Made by a program: the position numbers and the translations under genes
Notes under the pieces: model-generated
The model's database searches: none
Told to the model about the DNA's origin: nothing
Seen by the model: the letters and a program-made list of their open reading frames with translations, nothing else
Source: Paenibacillus sp. 1011MAR3C5
GTDB taxonomy: Bacteria; Bacillota; Bacilli; Paenibacillales; Paenibacillaceae
Length of the DNA: 64,000 bases
Assembly (NCBI RefSeq): GCF_003591485.1
Contig: NZ_QZCF01000005.1
Span: 62,001 to 126,000 of the forward strand
Direction of reading: 5' to 3'
In this document: piece by piece, positions 54,507 through 64,000 of the stretch
How positions within the stretch are numbered: the stretch's first letter is position 1
Layout: each line of letters begins with the position of its first letter

Positions 54507-57500
54507 ATGAGCCTAACCGGTAACAAGCGACAGCGCTTTGAGCTGCTATTGCAGCAAGCGGGGCTGCCGCAAGAACTTATTCATACGTTTTTTCAAGATG
54601 GTTATATAGATCAGGTTGTTGTCAGCAACAGCAACCGCGAATGGACGTTTTGCATCCGCAAGACGTCCATGGTTCCTTTACAAGCCTATAATGGATTATG
54701 CCAGGCGGTAAGGATGAAATTCGAGCATATTGCAGCGGTAACCTTTGTGTTCCAATATGATTCTGTTGTGGAGACGGAGAATATCGTCATGCAATATTGG
54801 CCGCTCTTCACCGAGTGGGCTCAGCGTGAGATTGCATCCGTGAACGGCTGGCTGCAGAGGGCGTCCATTGAAGCCCAGGGGAGCGTCATTACGCTTTCGC
54901 TGCTCGACTCGACGGGACTGGAACTAGCGAGAAAGAAGAAGGTGGACGATGCGGTCGCTGCCTTCTACAAAACCTACTTTGATCGCGATTGCCAAGTCAA
55001 GCTGGTCGCAGGCGAGCCGAGACAAGAGGTGTATGAAGAGTTCCAGCAAAAAATCGTGCAGGAAGAGCGCGATGCCGTTCAGCAATTGATGGCTGATGCG
55101 TTGGTGGAGTCGGCGGCGGGCGAGGATAATGGCGAAGAGGTTGTCCGCCTTGCGGTCGGCTACGATATTCGCGAAGAAGCTGTGCCGCTCATGAACATTC
55201 AAGATGAAGAGAAAAAGATTACGGTGCAAGGCGCGGTCTTCGGACTCGATATGAAGGAGCTTCGCAACGGGAGCACTTTGTTCACCTTCAATGTGACCGA
55301 CTTCTCCGATTCTATCGCGATGAAGATGTTCGCCAAAACGAAGGATGATGTGAAAGTTCTCTCCCAGCTTGCGAATGGCAAATGGATCAAGGCGAGGGGC
55401 AGAATCGAATACGACCGCTTTATGCAGGAGCCTGAGCTTGTTATGATGCCAAATGATCTTCATGAGATCAAGTCTCCTCCGGAGCGGATGGACAAGGCTG
55501 AAGAAAAGCGCGTCGAGTTCCATCTTCATACGACGATGAGCACGATGGATGCCGTAACGCCGATCGGCGAATATGTGAAGATGGCGGCGAAGTGGGGGCA
55601 TAAGGCGATTGCCGTAACGGATCACAGCAATATCCAATGCTACCCGGATGCCGTAAAGGCCGCCAAAAAGCATGAGATGAAGGTGCTGTTCGGACTGGAA
55701 GCGAACGTCGTCAACGATGCTGTGCCGATGGTCTTGAACTCGCGTCCAGCCCCTTTGGCAACATCCACGTACATCGTATTCGATATTGAGACGACGGGCC
55801 TGTCTGTCGTGAACAACAAAATTATCGAGCTCGCGGGCGTGAGGATGCAGGACGGCAAGGAAATCGACCGTTTCTCCACCTTCATTAACCCGCATGAGAA
55901 GATTCCTTATCATATTCAGCAGTTGACGAATATTAATGACGATATGGTCAAGGACGCGCCGGAGCTTGAGCCGAAGCTGCGCGAGTTTATTTCGTTTATC
56001 GGGGACGACATTCTGGTCGCGCACAACGCCAGATTCGATATCGGCTTCATCCAGGCCAATTGCAAATCACTAGGCTTGCCGGAGGTCACGAATCCCGTAC
56101 TGGATACGCTGGAGCTGGCCAGGTTCCTCTATCCAACCATGAAGAATCATCGTCTGAATACGCTGTCTGACAAATACAAGATCAGTCTTGAGAATCATCA
56201 CCGCGCTGTTGACGATTCCGTAGCGCTCGGCGGTGTGTTGTTTGGACTGATTGGAGACGCAGCGGAGCGCAACATCAAAGATTTGCATCAGCTGAACGAT
56301 TACGTCGGGCTGGATTTGTCCAACGCTCGGCCGTTCCATTGCAATATCTACGCGCTTAACGCAGTAGGCAAAAAGAACTTATTCAAACTAATCTCATTAT
56401 CTCATACCGAACATTTCAAACGGGTTGCCACTATTCCGAGAACCAAGCTAGTGGCGCTGCGGGAAGGGCTGCTTGTTATATCCGGTTGCGAGAAGGGCGA
56501 GTTTTTCGAATCGGTGCTTAATAAGTCGCAGGAGGAAGCAAAGGAAGTTGCAGAATTCTACGATGTGCTTGAGATTCAGCCGATCGACTTCTACATGCAT
56601 CTGGTTGAGAAAGGGCTGGTAGGCAGCCGCGCTGAGATCGAAGGTGCGATGCGCCGAATCTGCGAGATTGCGGACGAGCTTGGAAAGCCGGTCATTGCGA
56701 CGGGCAATGTGCATTATTTGAATCCTAGAGATAAGATGTACCGGGATATTACGATTCATGGCATTACCGGCTTCAGTCCGCTTAAAGGACAGCGCAAGCC
56801 GGATGCCCACTTCCGTACGACGGAGGAGATGCTGAAGGAATTCTCCTTCTTGGGCGAAGCCAGAGCGAAACAGGTTGTCGTGACGAATACATCGGAGCTT
56901 GCCGATCGCTTCGAGACGTACGACATGTTTCCGAAGGAGCTGTTCACACCGAATATCGATGGCGCGGATGAAGAGATTCGCAATACTTGCTACGAGACCG
57001 CGAAGTCCATGTATGGCGACGAGCTCCCGCAGGTCGTGATCGACCGGCTGGAGAAGGAGCTTGTCCCGATTATTAAGTACAAGTTCTCCGCCAACTATCT
57101 GATATCCGAAAAACTGGTGAAGAAGTCCAACCGTGACGGATATTTGGTCGGCTCCCGGGGTTCCGTAGGCTCTTCGGTCGTAGCGACGTTTCTTGGTATC
57201 TCCGAGGTTAATCCGCTGCCGGCGCATTACTTGTGCCTGAATTCGGAATGCAAGCACAGCGAGTGGTTCCTCGACGGCAGCGTGCCAAGCGGCTTCGACT
57301 TGCCGGTCAAGGCTTGTCCGCATTGCGGCAAGCCGATGAAAGGTGAAGGTCAGGATATCCCGTTCGAGACATTCCTTGGCTTCAAGGGAGACAAGGTTCC
57401 CGATATCGACTTGAACTTCTCCGGGGAATATCAGCCGATTGCGCATAATTATACTAAAGTGCTGTTCGGGGAAAAAAGCGTGTTCCGTGCGGGAACGATC

Positions 57501-58823
57501 GGTACGGTCGCGGAGAAGACGGCTTATGGATTTGCCAAGAAATACGAAGAAGAGCATCAAAAGAAGTGGCGCGGAGCGGAGCTTGCGAGACTGGCAAGCG
57601 GCTGTACCGGGGTCAAGCGGAGCACGGGACAGCATCCTGGCGGCATCGTCGTTGTTCCCGATTATATCGAGGTCGAGGATGTAACGCCGGTGCAATTCCC
57701 GGCTGACGATACGAGCGCGGAGTGGAAAACGACGCACTTCGATTATCACGCGTTTGACGAAAACTTGCTTAAGCTTGATATACTGGGACACGATGATCCG
57801 ACGATGATGAGAATGCTGCAGGACTTGACCGGTGTCGATCCGACGACGATTCCGATGAATGATCCTAAGGTGATGAGCATGTTCAACTCGACCGAAGCGC
57901 TTGGCGTCTCGCCGGAGCAGATCAGGTCCTCTGTCGCTACCTATGGCGTGCCGGAGATGGGAACGAAGTTTGTAAGACAGATGCTCCAGGAGACGCAGCC
58001 GTCGTCCTTTGCGGATTTGCTGCAAATTTCCGGATTGTCCCATGGAACGGGTGTATGGCTGGGCAATGCGCAAGAGCTGATCAAAAACGGCACCTGCAAC
58101 ATCAAAACCGTTATCGGTTGCCGCGACGATATTATGCTCTACTTGATCTACAAGGCAGGAATGGATGCGGGACTGGCGTTCAAAATTACGGAGAGCGTGC
58201 GTAAGGGCAAGGGCCTTACGCAGGAGTGGATCGATGAGATGAAGCGCTGCAAGGTGCCGCAGTGGTATATCGATTCCTGCCTTCGCATTGAATACATGTT
58301 CCCGAAGGCGCACGCGGCTGCTTATGTTATATCAGCGGTGCGGACGGCCTTCTTCAAGCTTTATTATCCGATTCAATATTATGCGACATACTTTACGGTT
58401 CGCGCTGACGATTTTGATCTGGAACTTCTGTGCCAGGGATATGACGCCATTCTCCGCAAGCTGATCGAGATTGAGGCGAAGGGCTTCAATGCGGCGCCGA
58501 AGGAGAAGAATATGGTATCGCAGCTGGAGATGTCGCTGGAAATGACCGCAAGGGGCTTTTCGTTCAAGCCGATCGATCTGTACCGTTCGGACGCCATTAA
58601 GTTCCAAGTGGACGGTGAATCGCTAATCCCGCCATTTGCGGCGATTGCGGGGATCGGCGATAATGCGGCTCGCAATATTGCGGCAGCGCGCAACGATGGC
58701 GAGTTCCTTTCCATTGAAGATTTCCAGATGAAATCGAAGGCAACGAAGACGATTATCGAGGTGCTCAGTGGAATGGGCTGCTTCAGAGGTTTGCCGGAGT
58801 CTAACCAGCTATCCCTGTTCTAA
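54507..58823 (+). CDS. polC: DNA polymerase III PolC-type alpha subunit
   Basis: A 1438-residue replicative polymerase of low-GC Gram-positives. In order: an N-terminal domain, an OB fold (about 225-320), a PHP domain (VEFHLHTTMSTMDAVTP) split by a 3'-5' exonuclease with Asp426 and Glu428 in FDIETTG, and the polymerase with catalytic Asp966 and Asp968 in PDIDLNFSGEYQ. The ATG at 54507 is nine bases after AGGAG. Length equals the 1437-residue B. subtilis protein. The long - strand frames opposite it are shadows. Confidence 0.98.
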   Translation: MSLTGNKRQRFELLLQQAGLPQELIHTFFQDGYIDQVVVSNSNREWTFCIRKTSMVPLQAYNGLCQAVRMKFEHIAAVTFVFQYDSVVETENIVMQYWPLFTEWAQREIASVNGWLQRASIEAQGSVITLSLLDSTGLELARKKKVDDAVAAFYKTYFDRDCQVKLVAGEPRQEVYEEFQQKIVQEERDAVQQLMADALVESAAGEDNGEEVVRLAVGYDIREEAVPLMNIQDEEKKITVQGAVFGLDMKELRNGSTLFTFNVTDFSDSIAMKMFAKTKDDVKVLSQLANGKWIKARGRIEYDRFMQEPELVMMPNDLHEIKSPPERMDKAEEKRVEFHLHTTMSTMDAVTPIGEYVKMAAKWGHKAIAVTDHSNIQCYPDAVKAAKKHEMKVLFGLEANVVNDAVPMVLNSRPAPLATSTYIVFDIETTGLSVVNNKIIELAGVRMQDGKEIDRFSTFINPHEKIPYHIQQLTNINDDMVKDAPELEPKLREFISFIGDDILVAHNARFDIGFIQANCKSLGLPEVTNPVLDTLELARFLYPTMKNHRLNTLSDKYKISLENHHRAVDDSVALGGVLFGLIGDAAERNIKDLHQLNDYVGLDLSNARPFHCNIYALNAVGKKNLFKLISLSHTEHFKRVATIPRTKLVALREGLLVISGCEKGEFFESVLNKSQEEAKEVAEFYDVLEIQPIDFYMHLVEKGLVGSRAEIEGAMRRICEIADELGKPVIATGNVHYLNPRDKMYRDITIHGITGFSPLKGQRKPDAHFRTTEEMLKEFSFLGEARAKQVVVTNTSELADRFETYDMFPKELFTPNIDGADEEIRNTCYETAKSMYGDELPQVVIDRLEKELVPIIKYKFSANYLISEKLVKKSNRDGYLVGSRGSVGSSVVATFLGISEVNPLPAHYLCLNSECKHSEWFLDGSVPSGFDLPVKACPHCGKPMKGEGQDIPFETFLGFKGDKVPDIDLNFSGEYQPIAHNYTKVLFGEKSVFRAGTIGTVAEKTAYGFAKKYEEEHQKKWRGAELARLASGCTGVKRSTGQHPGGIVVVPDYIEVEDVTPVQFPADDTSAEWKTTHFDYHAFDENLLKLDILGHDDPTMMRMLQDLTGVDPTTIPMNDPKVMSMFNSTEALGVSPEQIRSSVATYGVPEMGTKFVRQMLQETQPSSFADLLQISGLSHGTGVWLGNAQELIKNGTCNIKTVIGCRDDIMLYLIYKAGMDAGLAFKITESVRKGKGLTQEWIDEMKRCKVPQWYIDSCLRIEYMFPKAHAAAYVISAVRTAFFKLYYPIQYYATYFTVRADDFDLELLCQGYDAILRKLIEIEAKGFNAAPKEKNMVSQLEMSLEMTARGFSFKPIDLYRSDAIKFQVDGESLIPPFAAIAGIGDNAARNIAAARNDGEFLSIEDFQMKSKATKTIIEVLSGMGCFRGLPESNQLSLF

Positions 58824-58872
58824 TTGCGATTTCATGCGATTGTTATCAAACGGGATGACTAGAAATCATTTC

Positions 58873-58901
58873 TTGTCACGATTATGCGGTTATGATATAA
58901 T
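58873..58901 (+). promoter_or_regulatory. Predicted SigA promoter of the rimP-nusA-infB operon
   Basis: TTGTCA (58873-58878), a 17-base spacer and a perfect TATAAT (58896-58901) preceded by TGA. It is the best-scoring promoter in the window by eye and lies 114 bases before rimP. Confidence 0.8.
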
Positions 58902-58937
58902 TTTTGTGGCAATGATGAGGATAGATTCTTGATGCAG

Positions 58938-58967
58938 AAGAGTGGGGAAACCCACTCTTTACGTTTT
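58938..58967 (+). promoter_or_regulatory. Leader hairpin before rimP, candidate NusA-responsive attenuator
   Basis: AAGAGTGGG (58938-58946) and CCCACTCTT (58951-58959) make a perfect 9-bp stem capped by a GAAA tetraloop, with TACGTTTT after it. The interrupted T tract makes it a weak intrinsic terminator. In B. subtilis the equivalent operon is reported to be autoregulated by NusA-dependent termination in the leader; this hairpin is the natural candidate here. Confidence 0.6.
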
Positions 58968-59014
58968 GTATTCGGCAAAATCACATTGCAACCTATACAG
59001 GAGGTTAACCCAAT

Positions 59015-59476
59015 TTGAGCACATCCACTATCAAATCCGCCATTGAGACTATGGTTCTCCCGTATCTCAATGACAATGGCTTTGAACTGGTCGACATTGA
59101 ATATATCAAGGAAGGCAGCAATTGGTTTTTGCGCATTTTCGTAGACAAGGAAGGCGGAATTGACATCGACGAATGCAGACGTATCAGCGAATACGTCAGC
59201 GAGCAGCTTGACAGTAACGATCCTATCTCCGGAGCCTATTTCCTTGAAGTATCCTCACCAGGAGCGGAAAGACCGCTGAAGAAGCCCGAAGATGTGCGCA
59301 AGGCGATCGGAAAGTATGTCTACGTCACCACTTACGAGCCATTAGACGGTTCCAAGGAGTTCGAAGGCACGCTCCTGTCGTTCGACGGTGAAACTGCCGT
59401 CGTTCGTGTTGGCAAAAAAGAGCATAACATTCCTTACGGCAAAGTCGCCAGCGCCCGCTTGGCCATCCAATTTTAA
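59015..59476 (+). CDS. rimP: Ribosome maturation factor RimP
   Basis: A 153-residue factor for 30S subunit assembly. The N-terminal alpha/beta domain has DIEYIKEGSNWFLRIFVDKEGGIDIDEC (read in parts) and YFLEVSSPGAERPLKK; a C-terminal SH3-like domain follows. Start is TTG at 59015, ten bases after AGGAGG. It heads the rimP-nusA-rnpM-rplGA-infB operon, typical of bacteria. Confidence 0.96.
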   Translation: MSTSTIKSAIETMVLPYLNDNGFELVDIEYIKEGSNWFLRIFVDKEGGIDIDECRRISEYVSEQLDSNDPISGAYFLEVSSPGAERPLKKPEDVRKAIGKYVYVTTYEPLDGSKEFEGTLLSFDGETAVVRVGKKEHNIPYGKVASARLAIQF

Positions 59477-59512
59477 ATTTGCTTCTATTATGAAAGGGGG
59501 AACTTCGTTCCA

Positions 59513-60610
59513 ATGAGTATGGATTTTATTGAAGCGTTGCAGGAGATTGAGAGAGATAAAGGTATCGCCAAGGATGTGCTGCTTGAAGCGATCGAAGCCG
59601 CTCTGATATCCAGCTACAAACGCAATTTCAACACGGCGCAAAACGTAAGAGTCGATATTAACCGGCATACTGGCGTCATCAAGGTATACGCGCGCAAAAC
59701 CGTTGTTGACGAGGTGCTTGACCCTCGGTTGGAAATTACGGTGGAAGCATCCCGGGAGATCAACCCGCATTACCAGATGGACGATGTCGCGGAGATTGAA
59801 GTAACGCCTCGCGATTTCGGGCGCATCGCCGCACAGACAGCGAAGCAAGTTGTGACGCAGCGCATTCGCGAAGCGGAGCGCGGATTGATCTACAATGCTT
59901 TTATCGACAAAGAAGAGGATATCGTAAATGGCATCGTGCAGCGTCAGGATGTGCGCAACCTGTTCGTCGATCTGGGCAAAGTGGAGGCTGTGCTGCCGCT
60001 GACCGAGCTTATGCCGACGGACAAGTTCAAGCATGGCGACCGCGTGAAATCGTTTATTACGAAGGTAGAGAATACGACTAAAGGTCCTCAAATCATTTTA
60101 TCCCGCACGCATCCAGGACTTCTTAAACGGTTGTTCGAGCTTGAAGTGCCCGAAATCTATGACGGCGTCGTTGAAATCCGTTCCGTTGCGCGCGAAGCAG
60201 GATTCCGTTCCAAAATCGCGGTTCATTCCCGCAATGACGAAGTCGATCCGGTCGGCTCCTGCGTTGGCCAAAAAGGCATGCGCGTACAGACCATTGTAGG
60301 CGAGCTAAAGGGCGAGAAGATCGATATCGTGCGCTGGTCGGAAAATGTGGAGGAATATGTTGCTAACGCTCTGAGCCCTTCCAAGGTGCTTGAAGTTATC
60401 GTATTCGAGCAAGAGAAGATGGCGAGAGTCATTGTGCCGGACTACCAGCTGTCGCTGGCGATCGGCATCAAAGGCCAGAATGCAAGACTTGCAGCCAAGC
60501 TTACAGGATGGAAGATTGATATTAAGAGCGAGACGCAGGCGGAGCAGGAGTATGGACGTCCGAAATCGGCTACTGGAACGATGCATCAGGATTCTGTTTC
60601 CATCGATTAA
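59513..60610 (+). CDS. nusA: Transcription termination/antitermination factor NusA
   Basis: A 365-residue factor that binds RNA polymerase and nascent RNA. The N-terminal domain begins MSMDFIEALQEIERDKGI. The S1 domain lies near 135-200 (EDIVNGIVQRQDVRNLFVDLG), and two KH domains follow (VGSCVGQKGMRVQTIVGELKGEKIDIV and AIGIKGQNARLAAKLTG). It lacks the C-terminal acidic repeats of E. coli, as expected for Firmicutes. The ATG at 59513 follows AAAGGGGG at 12 bases. Confidence 0.97.
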   Translation: MSMDFIEALQEIERDKGIAKDVLLEAIEAALISSYKRNFNTAQNVRVDINRHTGVIKVYARKTVVDEVLDPRLEITVEASREINPHYQMDDVAEIEVTPRDFGRIAAQTAKQVVTQRIREAERGLIYNAFIDKEEDIVNGIVQRQDVRNLFVDLGKVEAVLPLTELMPTDKFKHGDRVKSFITKVENTTKGPQIILSRTHPGLLKRLFELEVPEIYDGVVEIRSVAREAGFRSKIAVHSRNDEVDPVGSCVGQKGMRVQTIVGELKGEKIDIVRWSENVEEYVANALSPSKVLEVIVFEQEKMARVIVPDYQLSLAIGIKGQNARLAAKLTGWKIDIKSETQAEQEYGRPKSATGTMHQDSVSID

Positions 60611-60654
60611 TTCGTCCCGTTTGCGGCCATTACGCTGACAAAGGAGGGTGTACG

Positions 60655-60972
60655 GTGAAACCGAGGAAAGTACCGCTTCGCAAGTGCGTCGCTTGCCAGA
60701 ATATGATGCCGAAGAAGGAGCTCATTCGGGTCGTGCGCACACCGGATGGAGAGGTCGGCATCGATTTGACTGGCAAAAAAGCCGGCCGCGGAGCCTATTT
60801 GTGCGGGAAAGTCGCTTGCTTCAAACTTGCGAAGAAATCGAAAGCGCTGGACCGGGCATTGAAGCAGCCTGTAGGCGAGCATATATACGATCAGCTGGAA
60901 CAAGATTTTATTGCGGTGGAAGAGCAATTCATCGCAACAAAGGAGCAGACGCCGGATGATGAAGACGAATAA
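60655..60972 (+). CDS. rnpM: RNase P modulator RnpM (YlxR family)
   Basis: A 105-residue YlxR protein. RKVPLRKCVACQNMMPKKELIRVVR is the family N-terminal signature with a CxxC pair, and GRGAYLCG with KALDRALKQP completes the fold. B. subtilis YlxR has been renamed RnpM for its action on RNase P. Start is GTG at 60655 after AGGAGGG. It overlaps rplGA by 17 bases. Confidence 0.94.
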   Translation: MKPRKVPLRKCVACQNMMPKKELIRVVRTPDGEVGIDLTGKKAGRGAYLCGKVACFKLAKKSKALDRALKQPVGEHIYDQLEQDFIAVEEQFIATKEQTPDDEDE

Positions 60973-61312
60973 GGCGCTGTCGCAGCTCGGAATGGCGATG
61001 AGAGCGGGAAAGCTCATCACTGGTGATGAAATTGTGCTCAAAGCTGTAAGAGCAGGCAAAGCCCATCTCGTCATTCTCGCAGGAGACGCGTCCGACAACA
61101 CGAAGAAAAAATTTCGAGATAAATGCGGCACCTACGGAATACAACTCGCCGAGGCATTCGATCGAGAGCAGCTGGGAAGGGCGATAGGCAAATCTGAACG
61201 CGTCGTGCTGGCGGTTACCGATATGCAATTCGGAAAAATGATTGGAAGTCATCTGAGCCAAAATACGGAGGTGGATCCTATTGAGCAACAAACAGGACAG
61301 CAAGGACAATAA
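60956..61312 (+). CDS. rplGA: YlxQ, L7Ae-family ribosomal protein-like K-turn binder
   Basis: A 118-residue protein of the L7Ae/L30e family. [36 protein letters not shown] is typical (read in parts), with a C-terminal tail rich in Gln. Such proteins bind K-turn RNA; the cell role in Bacilli is minor or unknown. The ATG at 60956 follows AGGAG at ten bases; a second ATG at 60959 is possible. The end overlaps the start of infB by 32 bases. Confidence 0.92.
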   Translation: MMKTNKALSQLGMAMRAGKLITGDEIVLKAVRAGKAHLVILAGDASDNTKKKFRDKCGTYGIQLAEAFDREQLGRAIGKSERVVLAVTDMQFGKMIGSHLSQNTEVDPIEQQTGQQGQ

Positions 61313-64000
61313 AGACAAGCTGCGCGTGTACGAATACGCAAAGTCGCTTAATATGAGCAGTAAAGAAATTATTACGATCCTAAAACGCTTGAATTTGCCC
61401 GTGAACAACCACATGAGTGTCATGGAGAATGAAATGGTGCATAAAGTGGAAGGATTCTTCCGGGATATTAAAGCGAACGCTGCGGCTAAGCGCGCCCAGG
61501 AATCGAGCGGCGCAGCCGTATCCGCGGCTCCAGTGCCTGCCAATCGCGGGCAATCTTCTCAAGGCGGGCAACAGACCGCGAATACAACATCACAAGACAG
61601 ACAGGGGACAATGAACTCTATTAATACGAAAACACAACCTTCAGAGCAGCAACGTGAACAAAGACCACAGCAAAACAGTCAAGGCAGTCGTCCTGCCGGC
61701 CAAGGCCAACAAGGCCAAGGCGGCAACCGTCCAGCAGGTCAAGGCCAGCAAGGCGGCAATCGTCCGTCCGGCGGACAAGGCGGCTATCAAGGCAATCGTC
61801 CGTCCGGTCAAGGCCAGGGCGGCGGCAACCGTCCATCCGGCGGTCAAGGCTATCAAGGCAATCGTCCATCCGGTCAAGGCCAAGGCGGCAACCGTCCAGC
61901 TGGTCAAGGGCAAGGTCAAGGCGGCAATCGTCCGTCTGGCGGCCAAGGCGGCTATCAAGGCAACCGTCCATCCGGTCAGGGCCAAGGCGGAGGCGGCAAT
62001 CGCTCCTTCGGTCAAGGCGGCTCCGGAGCGCCATCTGGCAATCGTCCGGCGCAAGCTCCGCAAGGACAAAGCCGCAGCTTTGATTCTAATGCAGGCAGAT
62101 CGCAGCCCCGCACCGGCAGCGATGATCGTGGCGGCAACAAGAACAACCGCAATGGCGGCAATCAGAAGCGCTTCGAGGACGGTCGTCCGGGCTACGGCGG
62201 CAACCGCGGCAACAACCGCGGAGGCAAAGGCCGGAACAACAGAGGCCCGCAACAGCCTCCACGTGAGAAAATCGACAATACGCCGAAGAAAATTATTGTC
62301 CGCGGCACGCTGACTGTCGGCGATCTGGCGAAGCTGCTGCATAAGGACGCTTCCGAAGTCATCAAAAAGCTTCTGTTCCTTGGCGTAATGGCGACGATCA
62401 ACCAAGAAATCGATATGGATGCGATTCTTCTGATCGCTGGCGAATACGGCGTAGAAGTTGAAGTGAAGATTCCGGTTGAGGAAGACGACTTCGAGAATGT
62501 GGAAGAGAACGATGATGAAGAGGTATTGATTGGCCGTCCACCGGTTGTGACCATCATGGGCCACGTCGACCACGGTAAAACAACACTCCTGGATTCGATT
62601 CGCAAAACGAACGTGACAGGGGCAGAAGCCGGCGGCATTACCCAGCATATCGGCGCATACCAAGTCGAAATCAACGGCAAAAAGATTACGTTCCTGGATA
62701 CGCCAGGCCATGAAGCGTTCACGCTCATGCGCGCACGCGGCGCACAGGTGACTGATATTACCATTATTGTCGTAGCTGCGGATGACGGCATCATGCCGCA
62801 AACCGTAGAAGCGATTAACCATGCCAAAGCGGCTGGCGTACCGATTATTGTTGCAGTGAACAAGATCGATAAGCCGGAAGCGAACGCGGATAAAATCAAG
62901 CAAGAAATGACGGAATATGAACTTGTGCCTGAAGAGTGGGGCGGCGATACAATCTTTGTTGAAGTGTCCGCTAAGCAGCGCATTAATCTGGAAGGCTTGC
63001 TTGAGATGATCCTGCTCGTTGCAGAAGTGAACGAGTTCAAGGCGAATCCGAACAAGCGCGCCAGAGCGACGGTTATCGAAGCTGAGCTGGATAAAGGCAA
63101 AGGCCCTGTCGCACGTATTCTCGTGCAGCACGGCACGCTCAAGATCGGTGACGCATTCGTAGCGGGCAACTGCTTCGGCCGTGTCAGAGCGATGGTGAAC
63201 GATCGTGGACGCAGACTGAAGGAAGCAGGCCCGTCGACTCCGATCGAGATTACTGGCTTGACAGAAGTGCCGCAAGCGGGCGATCCGTTTATGGTGTTCG
63301 AAGACGAGCGCAAAGCACGTGCAATCGCAGAGCGCCGTGCGATCAAGCATCGCCAATCCGAAATGGGCGCCAATACGCGCGTTACGCTGGATGATCTGTA
63401 TACGCATATTAAAGACGGAGAGATCAAGGATCTTAACGTCATTATCAAAGCAGATGTTCAAGGCTCCGCTGAGGCGCTCAAAGGCTCCCTGGCGAAGATC
63501 GATATCGAAGGCGTACGCGTTAAAATCATTCATAATGGCGTAGGCGCCATTACGGAATCGGATATCATCCTGGCATCCGCTTCGAACGCGATTGTCATCG
63601 GTTTCAACGTCCGTCCTGATCCGCAAGCGGAAGCTACAATCGCTCAAGAGAAAGTTGACGTGCGCATGCACCGCGTCATCTACAACGTAATTGACGAGAT
63701 CGAGCAAGCCATGAAGGGCATGCTGGATCCGATCTACAAAGAAGTTGTAATCGGCCATGCCGAAGTGCGCAACGTATTCAAAGTAACGAAAGTCGGCGCG
63801 ATTGCCGGTTCGATGATTGTGGACGGCAAGATCACGCGCGCTGCGGAAGCAAGAGTCATTCGCGACGGAATCGTCGTCTATACAGGCAAAATCGACTCCC
63901 TCAAACGGTTCAAGGATGATGCCAAAGAAGTGGCCCAAGGCTATGAGTGCGGTATAACGCTTGAACGCTTTAGCGATATTAAAGAGGGAGATATGATTGA
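61281..64000 (+). CDS. infB: Translation initiation factor IF-2, 3' end outside window
   Basis: A GTPase that places initiator tRNA on the ribosome. Start is TTG at 61281 behind GGAGGTGG. The N-terminal IF2_N region ([25 protein letters not shown]) is followed by a Gly/Gln/Asn/Arg/Pro-rich repeat region, about residues 127-330. The G domain has GHVDHGKT at 427-434, DTPGHEAF and NKID. Domains II-IV follow to residue 906, and the final few codons are cut off by the window end. The B. subtilis protein is 716 residues; the extra length comes from the repeat region. Confidence 0.97.
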   Translation, partial: MSNKQDSKDNKDKLRVYEYAKSLNMSSKEIITILKRLNLPVNNHMSVMENEMVHKVEGFFRDIKANAAAKRAQESSGAAVSAAPVPANRGQSSQGGQQTANTTSQDRQGTMNSINTKTQPSEQQREQRPQQNSQGSRPAGQGQQGQGGNRPAGQGQQGGNRPSGGQGGYQGNRPSGQGQGGGNRPSGGQGYQGNRPSGQGQGGNRPAGQGQGQGGNRPSGGQGGYQGNRPSGQGQGGGGNRSFGQGGSGAPSGNRPAQAPQGQSRSFDSNAGRSQPRTGSDDRGGNKNNRNGGNQKRFEDGRPGYGGNRGNNRGGKGRNNRGPQQPPREKIDNTPKKIIVRGTLTVGDLAKLLHKDASEVIKKLLFLGVMATINQEIDMDAILLIAGEYGVEVEVKIPVEEDDFENVEENDDEEVLIGRPPVVTIMGHVDHGKTTLLDSIRKTNVTGAEAGGITQHIGAYQVEINGKKITFLDTPGHEAFTLMRARGAQVTDITIIVVAADDGIMPQTVEAINHAKAAGVPIIVAVNKIDKPEANADKIKQEMTEYELVPEEWGGDTIFVEVSAKQRINLEGLLEMILLVAEVNEFKANPNKRARATVIEAELDKGKGPVARILVQHGTLKIGDAFVAGNCFGRVRAMVNDRGRRLKEAGPSTPIEITGLTEVPQAGDPFMVFEDERKARAIAERRAIKHRQSEMGANTRVTLDDLYTHIKDGEIKDLNVIIKADVQGSAEALKGSLAKIDIEGVRVKIIHNGVGAITESDIILASASNAIVIGFNVRPDPQAEATIAQEKVDVRMHRVIYNVIDEIEQAMKGMLDPIYKEVVIGHAEVRNVFKVTKVGAIAGSMIVDGKITRAAEARVIRDGIVVYTGKIDSLKRFKDDAKEVAQGYECGITLERFSDIKEGDMI
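61687..62030 (+). repeat. In-frame tandem repeats in the infB N-terminal region
   Basis: The DNA repeats a 24-48 base unit encoding NRPSG or NRPAG (eight copies) with GQGQGG and GGYQG between them. The repeat preserves the reading frame of infB. It also explains the very long open frames on the - strand in this area. Confidence 0.88.

Noticed and set aside
56448..58313. A 621-codon - strand frame opposite polC
   Set aside because: It is entirely antisense to the conserved PolC polymerase region, rich in Arg, His and Leu, and has no domain.
61687..62030. CRISPR-like regular repeats
   Set aside because: The units are in frame, of unequal length, without unique spacers, and encode part of IF-2.
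61641..63938. A 765-codon open frame on the - strand opposite infB (and a 418-codon one at 62192-63448)
   Set aside because: Both lie fully inside infB, lack ribosome sites, and have repetitive low-complexity or Ser/Arg-rich translations with no recognisable domain; they are a composition effect.

Overview
The window is a continuous stretch of low-GC Gram-positive (Firmicutes) core chromosome. Gene content and order match the Bacillus subtilis ylqG-sucCD-dprA-topA-codY-fla/che-rpsB-polC-infB arc. The roughly 50% GC content, an FapA-like gene after sigD, a short EF-Ts, an archaeal/eukaryal-type ProS in the proS slot and a Gly/Gln-rich IF2 leader point to Paenibacillaceae (Paenibacillus or a close relative). 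Nearly everything is on the + strand and tightly packed. I see no tRNA or rRNA gene, IS element, prophage or CRISPR array.

Region 1 (1-14550), metabolism, DNA and regulation: a FliK-like protein and a free-standing FlhB C-domain protein (YlqG/YlqH type), yraN, comM on the - strand, sucCD with a strong terminator, dprA, topA, a 540-base non-coding gap with structured DNA, trmFO, hslV, hslU and codY, closed by a terminator. xerC (codV), which usually lies between trmFO and hslV, is absent.

Region 2 (14661-45703), the fla/che operon: a promoter, then flgBC-fliEFGHIJ-ylxF-fliK-flgD-(TIGR02530-type gene)-flgE-swrD-fliLMY-cheY-fliOPQR-flhBAFG-cheBAWCD-(small membrane protein)-sigD-(FapA-like)-(108-aa protein)-(SwrB-like)-(MltG LysM-domain protein). 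These genes encode the rod, hook, MS/C ring, export gate, export ATPase, flagellar placement GTPases, the core chemotaxis phosphorelay with both adaptation arms, and the motility sigma factor. No rho-independent terminator was found inside it.

Region 3 (45736-64000), translation and envelope: rpsB-tsf, pyrH-frr, uppS-cdsA-dxr-rseP-proS-polC, then rimP-nusA-rnpM-rplGA-infB (infB runs off the window end). Promoters, terminators and leader hairpins divide this into sub-operons.

No clearly new multi-gene system is present. The most useful leads are the archaeal-type ProS in a bacterial proS locus, a CodY that lacks the known isoleucine-pocket residues, an HslV with a non-Ser pre-sequence, the FliK/FlhB-like satellite pair, possible RNA switches before comM, swrD and rimP, and the non-coding block before trmFO.
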